From: Corbicula japonica
Lineage: Eukaryota; Mollusca; Bivalvia; Venerida; Cyrenidae
NCBI GenBank assembly: GCA_038501625.1
Contig: JAZAYU010001139.1
Span: 1-64,000, forward strand
Direction: 5' to 3'
DNA: 64,000 nt
The notes beneath the pieces are model-generated. The model did no database searches. It was not told where the DNA came from and worked only from the letters and a program-made list of their open reading frames with translations. The translations under genes and the position numbers were made by a program. Shown here in pieces: positions 21,746 to 33,120 of the stretch. Position 1 is the stretch's first letter. Every line of letters begins with the position of its first letter.

Positions 21746-23255
21746 TAAGTCTCCTATCATTTGTTAGGTGCTGCAGACAACACGGTCTGGTCCTAGATCA
21801 CAGAGAGCGCCTCACACACCTATGCACATTTACCCTCTAGAAAGCGTTTCCAGGGAATTTTCCATTCTCCATTATATTTAATGTATATCGACTCCTCACC
21901 TAAATGAAAGACCTAATAAGCTTGGTCAGACAATAGCTAAATGTTCCAGTTCTTGACTGGTGAACTAAAACTGCAACAGTTCAAATACTGTGTTCTGCTG
22001 GTGTGTTAATGTGATTAGCAATTTGACAAACAAACTACAATAAATAAAAAGACAAACAAATAATATGGCCTTTGAATACATTTATTAATAAATGTATAAA
22101 TGTGCGATTTTTCAGCAATAAGTGTGCTTAATTTCAAACCCATACTCCAATCAAAAATGATAAATGAGTCCTGTATATATGTTCACTTATTCTAAATTTT
22201 ACACTTAATCTAAATCTATATCAAATGCTGCAGTATTTCTAGTGAAAAGTAAAAATTCCATACTTTTTGACAATATTTGACAATCATTATTACTTATATT
22301 TTTGTTATGAGAAAACAAATATATATTCCTCATGATGTTATAGTACAGCTTAACAAACAGACCATACTTTAATATGTTTAAGATATACCATAATATACAT
22401 GTTTAGTCTTTGCAGTGGAGCTTATTTTGATAAAAATCCGATTTCAAGTTTTAGAGAAGATAGCTTGCTCAACTATTTCAATCACATCAGTATACAATTA
22501 TTTCAAATAAATTTCATTTTAAAATAATTATATTTTTGAAATAATTCATTTAAAGACAGTAAATAATTTAAAAAGTATCAAAAGTATTCCAAACATCCAT
22601 GTCATGTGAATAATAAAAACAAGTTTTAAGTAAAGAATTCTTTATTAAAGAGAAATAACTGAAAACTATTTTAGGAAGAGTTTAAATAGAAAATGTGAAA
22701 GTTATTGACAGTAAACATTTATAAAATCAATGAAGCTCTAGCTTTATTTATAAAATTAGGGAAATAATATGCACTAACACGATTTATTATGTTGTTATAT
22801 TTATTTTGACGTTTCGATTCAAATAATCTTCATGAGGGAATAAAAACAGCCTTATTTATATTAATTACTAGTAATAAGTACATGTAACAATTTAAGTCAA
22901 AATATTTTGGTCAAGTTATAGCTCTTGTTGGCAGTAAAGTACCTCATGCTGAAAGTAATTTAGTTTTAGATTTGTTTAAATTTCTTATAAATGTAAAAAA
23001 ATCCGTAAACACAAATTTAAGAAAAAGGATATAACCTTAAAACTAAATTGCACATTTCAAGGGAAAATTGGTAAAACTTTTTCAAAATGGTTGTGGAAGT
23101 TGGCTTATGGTTCACGCTCAAAATGATAAAGATTATGATGGTGAAAATATTCCAGGTTTCAACATGTTAAAGTCGATGTCTTCAGCTATAAAAGCTATGA
23201 ACCAAATGCATACAAAATCAGAAAATCTCAGTGAAAAGTGGACATAACCTGAAAA
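21746..23255. other. AT-rich, nothing identified
   Basis: No coding exon, RNA gene or repeat recognised over about 1.5 kb. Poly-A/T runs are common. Confidence 0.5.
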
Positions 23256-23435
23256 ACATCATTGCCCTCTGATCAGGATTTGCACTCAGTCTGTTTGATT
23301 TTTGATTCATTAGATTATTTCTGATCAAGATGTGACCAGTGCAGATCCAGATCAGAGAGCATGGATGTGAAGGCTGATCTGGATCTATACTGGTTGCACA
23401 TGCATAAAAATGTGTTTATATGGAGGAAAGGGTTA
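23256..23435. mobile_element. GTGTAGATCC MITE, 5' truncated
   Basis: Contains TCTGATCAGGATTTGCACTC, GTGCAGATCCAGATCAGAGA and GGAGGAAAGGGTTAAC. The left terminus is missing. Confidence 0.6.
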
Positions 23436-23809
23436 ACTAGTAAAATTGTTATCTTTACACTTGAATATATAACTTGCACAGCGTGTTTGAGAACATATGT
23501 AATACATAAATTACAAGAGAAAAAAATACTGTATTAAAGATCAATTTCTCCTTTCAACTGAAAACTGTGTTTGTAAAGCACATATAACTGGTGGCGAAGT
23601 TTGTCATGATACCATATTTAAAATGATAACAGAGTGTTAAAACTGAAACTAAAATCACAAGTTGTTCTAAAAATGGAAATAACTTGATGGTGCCAAAACC
23701 TGTACATGAAAAATTTAACATAAAAATCAAGTAATTTAACAGTAACTTTTAATTTAAGATAATCAAGTACACAAATTTGCAATATTTTACAGCATTAAAT
23801 ACTAGAGGC
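23436..23809. other. AT-rich, nothing identified
   Basis: Shares ACTGAAACTAAAATCACA-like and CATGTACATGAAAAA-like text with 40680-40780, so a short diverged duplication may link the two loci. Confidence 0.4.
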
Positions 23810-24435
23810 ATATGATTGAAATTGAGAAATATCCAACTTGCCCAAACAGTCTAACCATTTATCTCAACCCTTATTCACCCTGTACAAAATGAGAAGATAA
23901 CACCAGAAATAAGGTAGCCAGAGTTATGTAACTTGTAAGGGTCATGACATGCGCACTGTTTAATAAGTGTGTAAACTTTCAGGCCAATGCTCTTTGTATT
24001 TATTGAGAAATATCCAGCTTGCCCAAACATGTTAACCATTTCTCTTTAAGTACATAATAAAGAGATAACCTCAGAAAAAACAGTTTGAGTTACTTAATTT
24101 GTAAGGGTCATGACAGTGCAATGTTTAGTAAACTTTCGTGCAAATGCTCTTAATAGAAATTGAGAAATATCCAACTTGCGGAAACAGATTAACTATTTCT
24201 CCAAGTACAAAATGGAGAGATAACACCAGAAATAAGGTACCCATAGTTATGTAACTTATCAGGGTCATGACCTGTGAACTGTTAGGTAAGTGTAAAAACT
24301 TTCATACCAATGCCCTTTATAGAAATTGGGAAATATCAAACTTGCCGAAAAAGGTTAACAGGATGGATGTACGTCCGTATGGATAGACGGACAGACAGAT
24401 GGTTCAATTACTAGAAGCCAGGGGCGTAAAAAGAA
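23810..24435 (-). mobile_element. Inverted copy of the 2349-3640 element family
   Basis: Three to four diverged units in reverse orientation (GAGAAATATCCAACTTGC ... TAAGGGTCATGAC), ending in GGATGGATGTACGTCC and CAGGGGCGTAAAA, the reverse of the family's TTTTATGCCCCTGG head. Confidence 0.7.
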
Positions 24436-24659
24436 AGCAAAAATAAGACAAATATTACAAATTAACAAAAATCAGGTTGGCTAAGTGGCATGAGTGTTTA
24501 TTAACCTAATTCTTTTATGAAAACAATACTCCTGGGCTTTATTTCTCCAAATTCCAATCTGTAAATGAATAATCATTTTTCTTTGCTAGTGGTGTTCATA
24601 AACAAATACACTATCAATTTTCTATTACTTCGGGTATTTTCTCTCTGAAATTGTTATCG

Positions 24660-24850
24660 TTTTACACAATCCAAGTGTGAACAGTGTAGATCCAGATCAG
24701 CTAGTACATCTGTGTCAGCTTATCAGGATCTACACTGTTTGCTTTGGTCATTATAACCCAATACATCAAAAGAGGATAGTGTAGATCCTGATCAGATGAC
24801 ATAAAATGTGCCTGCTGATCTGGATCTATACTGTCTAGCCTATGGATGAA
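24660..24850. mobile_element. GTGTAGATCC MITE
   Basis: Contains CAGTGTAGATCCAGATCAGC, TATCAGGATCTACACTG, GTGTAGATCCTGATCAGATG and CTGATCTGGATCTATACTG. The second-order palindromic order is intact. Confidence 0.6.
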
Positions 24851-25019
24851 AAATCATATTCACAATCTTAACAAACATTCAACAATCCATTTTCTGTTGT
24901 ACTTCCCTCTGATTGATAAAATCCAGTCTAAATTACAGTTACCTACAATTTCCTGGAGTCTTTCATGTTACCATAAAAATGAGCAAACCTACAAGCTCAG
25001 AACACCAATATGTTGATCT

Positions 25020-25335
25020 TTTTGCTTCTGCCCATCTCTATTTGAGTTGCAATTTATCCTTGTCCATCTCTATCTGAGTTGCAGTTCATACTATAACCAT
25101 TTCTATCTGGGTTGCTTTCAATCCTCTCTACATCTCTATTTGCAGTTGCAGTTCCAAAGTCATCTCAATCTGGGTTGCAGTTAATCCTCTGTCAATCTCT
25201 ATCTGAGTTGCAATTAATCGATGTCTAGTTCAATCTGATTTGAAGGTAATCCACTGTCAATCTGAATCTGAGTTGCAATTAATCAATGTCCAGTTCAATC
25301 TGAGTTGCAGTTAATCCTCTGTCAATCTATATCTG
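25020..25335. repeat. Minisatellite, about 33-bp unit
   Basis: About nine degenerate units like CAATCTCTATCTGAGTTGCA followed by GTTAATCCTCTGT. Confidence 0.7.
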
Positions 25336-25439
25336 AAAATAACAACAACAAAAAGCTTGGTTTTAAATTGTATTTAAAAGACCTTATTTTGTGCTAATCT
25401 GCAAAACATGAGCATATTCATGTAACAAGGGTTCTGAAA

Positions 25440-25520
25440 AATCCATACATCGGAACCAAGAATTGAACCAGGTTCCACCCACATGTCAGGCCAGCGCTCT
25501 ACTATGTCGGCATAAGAGCT
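25440..25520 (-). repeat. tRNA-derived SINE-like fragment
   Basis: On the minus strand the text contains AGTAGAGCGCTGGCCTGACA, then GGTTCAATTCTTGGTTCC, which resembles a tRNA D-arm/anticodon stem followed by a B-box-like T arm. The acceptor stem does not close and the D arm is degraded, so it is a tRNA-derived repeat or pseudogene rather than a functional tRNA. Confidence 0.45.
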
Positions 25521-25655
25521 AAAACTATGGCAAACTATTACAAGTTCAGTACTAACACATCCATAGCAGGGTTTCAAATACATTTTTTTCTGTTCCATAT
25601 CAACCATTTCAGTAATATTATGAACACAGGCTATATTATGCACAACACTAAAATA

Positions 25656-26790
25656 AATGTGTTTGGCAGAACTTATATATATTGACAGCTTTAGGCAGAT
25701 ATTATACATTATAATATATATCTCCAGCTTTAGGGAGACATTATGTATTAAGAGGTTATTAACCGGTGTTCAAGGGCCGGGAGGTGATATCGGCCCGGAA
25801 AAGCAATATTGGCCCGAGAGCTTTAGCTCGAGGGCCTATGTTGCTCGGCCGGGCCGATATCACCTCCCGTCCCTTGAACACCGGTTTATAACCATTTTAT
25901 TACATGTGGCGGGCTGATATCAATGTTTGCCATTTTCCTGCTCTGTTTATTGATAATTATATTTACTGAGCACTCGTCTATTCATTAATTAACTACGTCA
26001 CGATAAATGCTTTCGCTACTACGTCATATAGAGTTTTGTGACGTAATTAAAGATTGTTTACATTTTGAAACTGTAACAGAGCAAGTTGATGTCAGTTGAT
26101 TTTTTAGTTTTATTTTGTTTAAAGTGATTACATCTATGTCTTCGAACGATTTGATAAAATTGTGCAAGATATGGGATTGTGAAAATGTGATTTCTGGAAG
26201 TGTTTTACAGCGGTATGGGTATGTAAAGGCTGTTATTTGTGAGTGTTTCATTCTCATAACGCTGCTGCGAGCTTCAATTCAACAAATACATAATAGGAAT
26301 ATCTTGTTTCAACGAATATTGGGCATAAAGCCTGAAGGAAATATGAAGGAACATAATTCTGAAATTGCAGTGCGTTTTGTTCTTGGTTGTCCCCAGGTAT
26401 GTACTATTTCTCCATGTTTCTCTTGTCATTGTTATCGCTCTTAGAATATGTCTCATGTTAGCATGCATGTTCTTTTTTAAATATGCTACTTGTTGCATCT
26501 AGGTCCAAAAAACTTGAATGAGACCCGATCGATTCAATCGTCGCCATCTTGAAATGTAAAAGTTTAATCCTGTATCAATGGTTACCACGTGCCATAATTC
26601 GTGATACGGGATTTCGGCCCGCGATATCAGGTTTTCGGCCCGCGATATCGGGTTTTCTGCCCGCCCTTTATCATGCAAAGTACCCGGGCATTTTGGTCAT
26701 TATTTGTTACTATTTATAGTAACACATGTAATAAAATATATTTCGTCAGCATTAGGCAGACAAGAGTAATATAAAAGAATGTATTGCTGG
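25656..26790. repeat. Second GTCTGCCTAA array, split by an insertion
   Basis: 25656-25745 has TTTGGCAGAAC, AGCTTTAGGCAGATATTA and CAGCTTTAGGGAGACATTA in the order seen in the left arm of the 16458-20120 element. The next expected unit, TTCGTCAGCATTAGGCAGAC, appears at 26752-26771. The sequence between them is the hairpin-ended element at 25750-26735. Confidence 0.55.
25750..26735 (+). mobile_element. Hairpin-ended element, copy 1
   Basis: The left end is a long hairpin (25754-25893) whose arms contain CCGGTGTTCAAGGG and GGTGATATCGGCCCGG. The body carries AACTACGTCACGATAAA and a conserved segment near 26140-26280. The right part has tandem TTTCGGCCCGCGATATC blocks, and the end has TTACTATTTATAGTAACA. 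A diverged copy in reverse orientation is at 37125-38185. A frame over 26115-26444 overlaps the conserved segment, but no protein family is recognised. Confidence 0.6.
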
Positions 26791-27590
26791 TGGAATGTGG
26801 CGGACAATGTTGAGCCAATGTGTTACATCAGGGCACTAGATAAATTTCGGAATCAGTACCTGTACCCTCGGGAAGTGGATTTTGGGGACGGTTAAACAGA
26901 TCAAGTTTAAGTTAGTCATATACCAGTACATACCTTGTTTTTGGAAAGTGTCACTCACACTTATCAATCATATTTAAATTGTTCTTGACTTTTTTTGAAC
27001 TTTTTGAAACATGATAAATACTTGTCCAAAGTTAACATTTTATTATAAATAACTAATAACTAAAAGGTGTTTCTTAAACATTAATGTGCATTTTTGGGGG
27101 TTCTCTTTTTTAGTGAATTATTTTTTTCTGAGATATGGGGAATACATAAGAGGGATGGGCAAATATTCAGCCCTAAAAACGTCAAAACTAGTGACCTCTA
27201 TATATCTATAACTATTATGCAGATTTTTTGAGAACGAAGGGATGAGATACAAGATGCTAAATTAACTTACATATTTGTTTCACAGTACACGAGGTTGCAA
27301 CATATTTATTTTATCTGAAGCCAAGTAAATCACATGACAGCACCACACATCTAAAACAGAAATGTTACATAATTGTCAATTAGGTGTAATGACTTTGGTA
27401 AATAATATTAGCTTTGTTTATAGTGATGATGTGTACACTTAATACACATAACTTCATGCATTTCATTTTAAAATCAATTTAAATCATTATTTCGAGCCTT
27501 GCAACAGTTTTGACTTCCATAATCTGTCACAATATATGACAAAAGGCTACAAAAAGGTTTCTGGAATCATTAAATTTGTTTGCTAGGTTT
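26791..27590. other. AT-rich, nothing identified
   Basis: No coding exon or repeat family recognised. Confidence 0.5.
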
Positions 27591-27591
27591 G

Positions 27592-27830
27592 TTAACCCTT
27601 TACTCCATGGATACAGAAAAAGAGCAAACATTTTCAACATTGTTTTGTATGGTAAAGGGGTGTTACGGTTGTATGGGCGACCATCATTTAAATAGAAAGC
27701 CCTTTTAACACACAATTAGTTGGGCTTAGTTACATTACTCTTTGAAATGCCATTCATCACCTGAGTGTAGATCCAGATCAGCTGGCACATTCATGCTGTC
27801 TGATCTGGATCTACACCTTTTACTTCTTGG
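27592..27830. mobile_element. Decayed GTGTAGATCC MITE
   Basis: GTTAACCCTTTACTCCATGG at 27589-27608 fits the family terminus. GTGTAGATCCAGATCAGC at 27765-27782 and CTGATCTGGATCTACACC near 27800 fit the inner arms. The material between them is foreign or diverged. Confidence 0.45.
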
Positions 27831-28389
27831 TCTAAAAGAAACATTAACAATTCATAGAAATAGAATAGAATATCCATATGGTACACCAACCCATTCTATT
27901 GGGTTCTCTTTAGAAAAATTAACCACAATAACCTGCTTTACCTAACATGGAAGGAAGGCCCACTTCACAGTTAATGGTTACTCTCCAGGCTTGAAAAGAC
28001 TCTTCAGGCTTGAAATGAGACAGTACTTCTGATCTGAAAATGTATTCACAAGCAGATTTATTATAGAGAGTGTATATATTTTAAAAGATATTTTTAATAT
28101 ACAACATACCGCGACAAAAATTGTTACCTGAGTGAAAGTATACTATATCTTACCATATTATTAATTTTCAAAACTCAAAAGTAAAACTACAGCAAAAGTT
28201 CTGACATTACACATGTACAAATGGTGTTATATTTAAACAAACGGGAGTAATCTTGGAATGCTCAATCTCTGTTACAGCCTGATTCGTGGCCAAAGGCGAA
28301 GGAGCAACACATTATTATTTACATAACTAAGATTCAAAAATAAATTCTCATAGGCCTAATATAAAAACACTAGTTCAAGATATTGTTTC
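27831..28389. other. AT-rich, nothing identified
   Basis: No supported feature. Confidence 0.5.
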
Positions 28390-28692
28390 AGTATCTTACC
28401 CTACACGCCATCCCCCCCCCCCCAACCCCATCTCCCCGAACCATGCGCTTGAATTTCACTAAATGACCTCTTAAAACAATGTAAAGCACCACATTTATAC
28501 ATATAAAACCAATTAACCAAAAATATGATTGAAATAAAAATACTGGGTATACCCTTTACTGGTATATTATCATGTCAATGATATTGTTTTAAGAGGTTAT
28601 TTAGTGAAATTCAAGCACAGGGTTCGGGAGGTGGGGTTGGGTGGGGGGGGGGGGGGGGGGGGGGCGGGTGGCGTGTAGGGTACGATACTGCC
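28390..28692. mobile_element. Fold-back element with C-tract/G-tract arms
   Basis: The left arm (28390-28480: ACCCTACACGCCATCC, a C run, CTTGAATTTCACTAAATGAC) is inverted at 28583-28692 (AGAGGTTATTTAGTGAAATT, a longer G run of about 20, GCGTGTAGGGTA). The loop is about 100 bp. Homopolymer lengths differ between arms. Confidence 0.7.
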
Positions 28693-29002
28693 GCCTGTGG
28701 CAAACACAGTACTTGAATATAATTTCTTACCGGATTTAATTCATGTTTACCGATGATTTGATGCTTAAAGGTGAATTGTGTAATATATTTTCAGTGTCTA
28801 ATCATTTAAAGCTGAGATTATGACTTTCTGTAATTTTTTGTTAAAACTAAATATGCGACACGTTTTTGATGCATCGTGTTTAGAGGTAACGCTTGCCAAT
28901 AAATGAAAAATATAAAATGTCAAAATATTAAATGTTAAAGGTTAAAGAAGCATGCGTTCCTCTAAATATTTGGAGTATAGTCCTAACATAAAATGGGATA
29001 GA

Positions 29003-29194
29003 ATCTAGTTTAGCGGACCCCAGATATTCAAAACACAAAAGCCCAGCGGCGTTTGAGCGAGAAAAGCGGGGGTGTGGGGGCGGTAGCCCCCATTTAAACT
29101 CATTATAATTGAAATGTGTTTTACACACGACTAGGATAGCAATGAATTTTCTCACAATCGATGCTCTTTAGTGTTAGGGTCCGCTAAACTAGAT
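29003..29194. mobile_element. 192-bp MITE with perfect 18-bp TIRs
   Basis: Termini ATCTAGTTTAGCGGACCC and its exact complement at 29177-29194. The interior has a second symmetric GC-rich block, GCGGGGGTGTGGGGGCGG then AGCCCCC. No ORF of note. Confidence 0.75.
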
Positions 29195-30253
29195 GTGTTC
29201 CCATAAAATGCACCAAACAGTTTAAGAGAACATTTCTTTTTTTATAAAGCAGAAAAACTAAAGGCTAATAGTATACCTGTTTGTTAACTACAACAAAGTC
29301 CTATTTGCATAATCTGGAAATTTCTTTGAAACTGATATATATCGAGCTTAAAACTCAAAAATTAACTTTTCTATGGCACGCTGTCATTGTTTACATGGTG
29401 TATTGATCTCCATTTTGTGATGTTACGCGTGACGTCATCGCAGTTCAACCAGACCGGGGAAGTTCTCAAACTTCATTTTGACTGTCAGAATGTTATCACC
29501 CTCGCCTTACAGAGAAGTTATTTATGATTCCAACCGATTTGTGATGTTTTGGATAAAAACTTTAATCACTCTTTACAATCTCTTTTTTTTCACTCTAAGA
29601 TAAGCACAGTTTTACCACAACATGTTAATTTTAATACCCCCTCCCGGTTTTAACGGATTACTAAAAACGCGAGGAATCCGGCACATGAGAGATCATTGTT
29701 CTTTATTTATAAATATAATCCGCTCTCATCACCAATTGCGGTATGTCTTATATTCTTCTTTATTTTCGTTGGAACACAAGGAGTGCTGACCGGAGTGCTA
29801 ATATTCACGGCTACCATGAATAATTCGTTCTAGTAAGAAAAATAGACCTGAGGAAACGATATTTTTTATAGAGCTTCATTTCAGTTTTTGATAGTTTCAA
29901 TCAGTATTGTTATTATCTACCATCTTTGAAAGCCGTTTATTATGTGCAGTACATATATTAAATTGTGTGTATACATTTAGTAGCGCGCAACTTGGGGCTA
30001 GGCGGCGAGGACAGTTAGATCTATATGCATTTTCGTTTTTTACTGCCCATGAACAGGATCAATCAAACCGAACATGTGGTATTTTGATACGTATCATATT
30101 CGAAGTTTTTTTTTCATATACATTAATTCACACACCAGAAGAAAAGACTTATATAAGCGTATATTTCTATGTTGTTGTTCGTGTTACACAACCTTTGTTC
30201 TGATTTGATGGGAATCTAGAATACGTAGGACCAGCCAAAACTGTGGTATAAAT
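29195..30253. other. Mostly unidentified; one dispersed repeat at 29955-30110
   Basis: 29955-30110 is the reverse complement of a repeat also at 61470-61590 and 63080-63230 (shared CAGGCTCGGTTTGATTGA-like, GAGCGCAACT and CTGTTCAT blocks). The remainder is AT-rich with one GCGTGACGTCATCG near 29425. Confidence 0.5.
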
Positions 30254-31529
30254 TACGGTGTTCCGTTGAGGTCATCGTTGTATCGCCCTGTCGACCGCAA
30301 GGGCGAGAACACGAAAACGCGAAAACACGATGCGCGATCGCAAAACAATGATGCAAGATTGCGAAACAACGATGCGAGATCGTGAAAACACGATGCGAGG
30401 TCGCGAAAGCACGATACGATATAGCAATATTTATATCCCACCCTCGCATCGTACTTTCGCGATCTCGCAACCTTTTTTTCGTGCTTTCTCATCTTGTTTT
30501 TGCATTTTCGTGGTCTCGCCCCGATGCGAGAATTCGAAACAACGATGCAAGATCGCGAAAGTACGATGCGAGAACGCGATATTAATATCGCGCCTTCGCA
30601 TCGTACTTTCGCGATCTCGCATCGTTGTTTCGCGTTCACGCATCGTACTTTCGCGTTTTTGTGGTCTCGCCGTCGGGGTATTAACATTCAGGGTATTTAT
30701 ATTAGAATTTACCTACAGCTTCAACATACCGACTGCTCACTAAGTCTAATGGTATTTCCGTTACAATTATTTATTTTTAAATCATTCAGGCAACAGCCTA
30801 GTATGATGGCTTCTTTTTTGTTTCTTTCGTGACGAAAAGCTGTTTTTAAAGTAATTAAATAAAACAATCGTTGGGTATGTTCGCGACTGTACCAACTTAG
30901 GTAGATATTGACAGACATCGGAAAAGTAGTTCCCCTTGGTTGGCGTGGCTACGGATGCCGTAGCGTAAGGTCAATTAAGACTTACTAGCAGAAGTAGAGC
31001 CTACCGTCAGGTAAACTTTTACTGTTAGAAACAGCGATATCCTTTCTACCGCTGTTACCTCTGTAGCACTAACAATGGTTACGACCGTTGACCATTCTTA
31101 CTGATACAGCGTATTATCACTAACAGGTTTGTGCTAGTATCAGGGTAATATTTCATGATCGGGTGCCTCTTAGAATATGATTAACGACATCAGATGTTAA
31201 ACTAATTCTATATTGTATTTAAAATAATGGCAAACCAAACTTTTTTTAAAGTTCAACAACATTTGGAAATTTCAACCAAGTTGATTTAAGTTTTATTTTC
31301 TCTGCTGCAGGATAAGTATTCGGGCGAGGATACTAAAGTTACCAAGTGATTTAGGCCCTCCACTGTAACCTTTATGCGAGATCGCGAAACAACGCTGCGA
31401 AGGCGCAAGATTAAAATGTCACCCTCGCATCGTACTTTCGCGATCTCGCATCGTGTTTTGGCGTTTTTCGGGGTTTCGCCTTAGAAGTCGACAGCGCGAA
31501 ACAACGATGGCCTCAACGGAATTCCGTAC
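30254..31529. mobile_element. 1.3-kb TIR element with GATGCGAGATCGCGAAA hairpin tracts
   Basis: The ends TACGG-NN-TTCCGTTGAGG and their complement lie at 30254-30272 and 31511-31529, followed inside both ends by ATCGTTGT and CGCGCTGTCGAC-like text, giving diverged TIRs of about 150 bp. The left region (30290-30690) holds at least eight alternating copies of ATGCGAGATCGCGAAA and its complement, forming stacked hairpins. A shorter set lies at 31370-31460. Open frames here, on both strands, run through the palindromic repeats and are not genes. Confidence 0.7.
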
Positions 31530-32744
31530 TACTTATTGACTAGAAAACAAGAACTCCATGTCATATTTATATACATGTACGTTTTAATAATCCTCAATAG
31601 TGTGACGGAAGTTGATGCCTCAGTTGCTCAATGCAAAACATCATACGTTAAGCCGTTTGATCTGACAAGATATTGTTTTTCAATTAACATGTTTTTGTTC
31701 ATCACACGAGTCAAAATAAAACATACAGACAGATGACGGCGCATCTTAGTGATACATGTAATGTTCTTCAAAAGTGGTGACGTTAGTCTCCGATTTTAAA
31801 TAATATTTTCGGATAATTTCAGTTTCAGTTGTTTTATTTTCTATGTTTAAAAATAAACCACTTCTGTTTAAATTCCATTTAATTAAAACTAGCGCACAGT
31901 TGATTAAGTCAATGAAAACGCCATGTTTGACATGTCCCCCGATCTTTACTTGTATACATGACGTCACGCGCATTTCGTACATCGGCATTTTAAAAAGTCT
32001 AAAAATGTGAATAGACAATAGGCCTAATAAAAAATGAAATAAAACGGTTTGGAGATATTTAATAACTGGTTATATTAACGTATTCTTTTCAAGTTAATTT
32101 TGTTTTAATGTATGAAATAACGAAGGTCATAATTTACAGAACTAGAGAAGCCGGGAGTGAGGGAGGGGGGGGGGGGGGGGTCGTCCAAACTTGCAGTACG
32201 CTCGTGATCCCAATGGACATGGCTGTTTATCAATCCGGATAGGCCCATCTGACTGAAAGCCTTAGTAGTTTTACAATAAAGTATATTACTGAGACAAGCA
32301 CTTTCTATAAATGTATATGAAGTCATTGAGATCAGGAAGTCACACGCCCAAATCAAAGAAGTAAAACTTTCCGTTAACATATTGCACACACCAGAAACCC
32401 TACCTCGTGATAATATGCCTACTCTTAGTTATTAGATCTATCTATTTAAAACCATTTTAATTTAAAACTTACCTGGACAAAACTTTTATGAAGCTTTTTC
32501 AGCATCAGTTGCAGTAAAATGTCATGGGCGCGGCCATTTTATTTTTCACGGAAATTCCCGATGTTATCCGAGTCAGCGGAACGTCCGTTAATTTAAAAGT
32601 AGTATGAATCAACAAACCAAAATATACATATTTTTTCAATTTTATTATTTTTAGCATAAATCGCACATCTTATTATTTCATTAAGTCCACTAAGAAATAT
32701 TTAATACCGAAAATAGTAATATACATGGAATTTAAGTAAAATTA
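31530..32744. other. AT-rich, nothing identified; G-tract at 32164-32180
   Basis: No supported gene or repeat family. Confidence 0.5.
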
Positions 32745-32756
32745 CAGTATTTTATA

Positions 32757-33038
32757 TTGTCTGCCTAAGGGCTATTTAGTATATAGGAAAAAATATACAT
32801 GGTCGATTTTCAATCGATCATTATTCGACAATTGATACTTGATGTTAATGTTAAAATGTGTAGTTCGAGGGATAAGGTTCAAATTTGACTATTTTATCAA
32901 ATTTTGTAAACAGAATCCGATTTTGATCAATGCCGAGGAAGGCCAAAAATTATGCAGACTACGATTTGTCTGCCTAATTTTTGAGTCTGCCTAAGTCTGC
33001 TTTTTACATATTTCTTGTCTGCCTAAGGCGTATGTTAG

Positions 33039-33042
<4 letters not shown>
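32757..33042 (-). repeat. Terminal GTCTGCCTAA array at the right boundary of the large insertion
   Basis: GTCTGCCTAAGGGC at about 32759, then at 32964-33030 three more copies, ending GTCTGCCTAAGGCGTATG next to (TA)n. Read in reverse, GCCTTAGGCAGAC-(17 bp)-CAGACTTAGGCAGAC mirrors the left boundary at 16468-16500, GCCTTAGGCAGAC-(14 bp)-CAGACTTAGGCAGAC. Confidence 0.65.
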
Positions 33043-33101
<59 letters not shown>

Positions 33102-33120
33102 TATATGGAAAAAAGAGTTA
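33043..33120. repeat. (TA)n microsatellite and right end of the broken MITE
   Basis: (TA)n to about 33096, then AATATATATGGAAAAAAGAG, which corresponds to the ATATATATGGAGGAAAAGG end at 12218-12238. Confidence 0.75.

Noticed and set aside
30216..30832. Several overlapping open frames on both strands (up to 144 codons)
   Set aside because: They all read through the alternating GATGCGAGATCGCGAAA palindromes; Arg/Ser/Cys-rich periodic peptides on both strands are a by-product of the repeat.
16458..33042. A Maverick/Polinton or giant-virus-like element explaining the 16.6-kb insertion
   Set aside because: No polymerase B, integrase, packaging ATPase or capsid frame is visible, and the reading frames inside are short.
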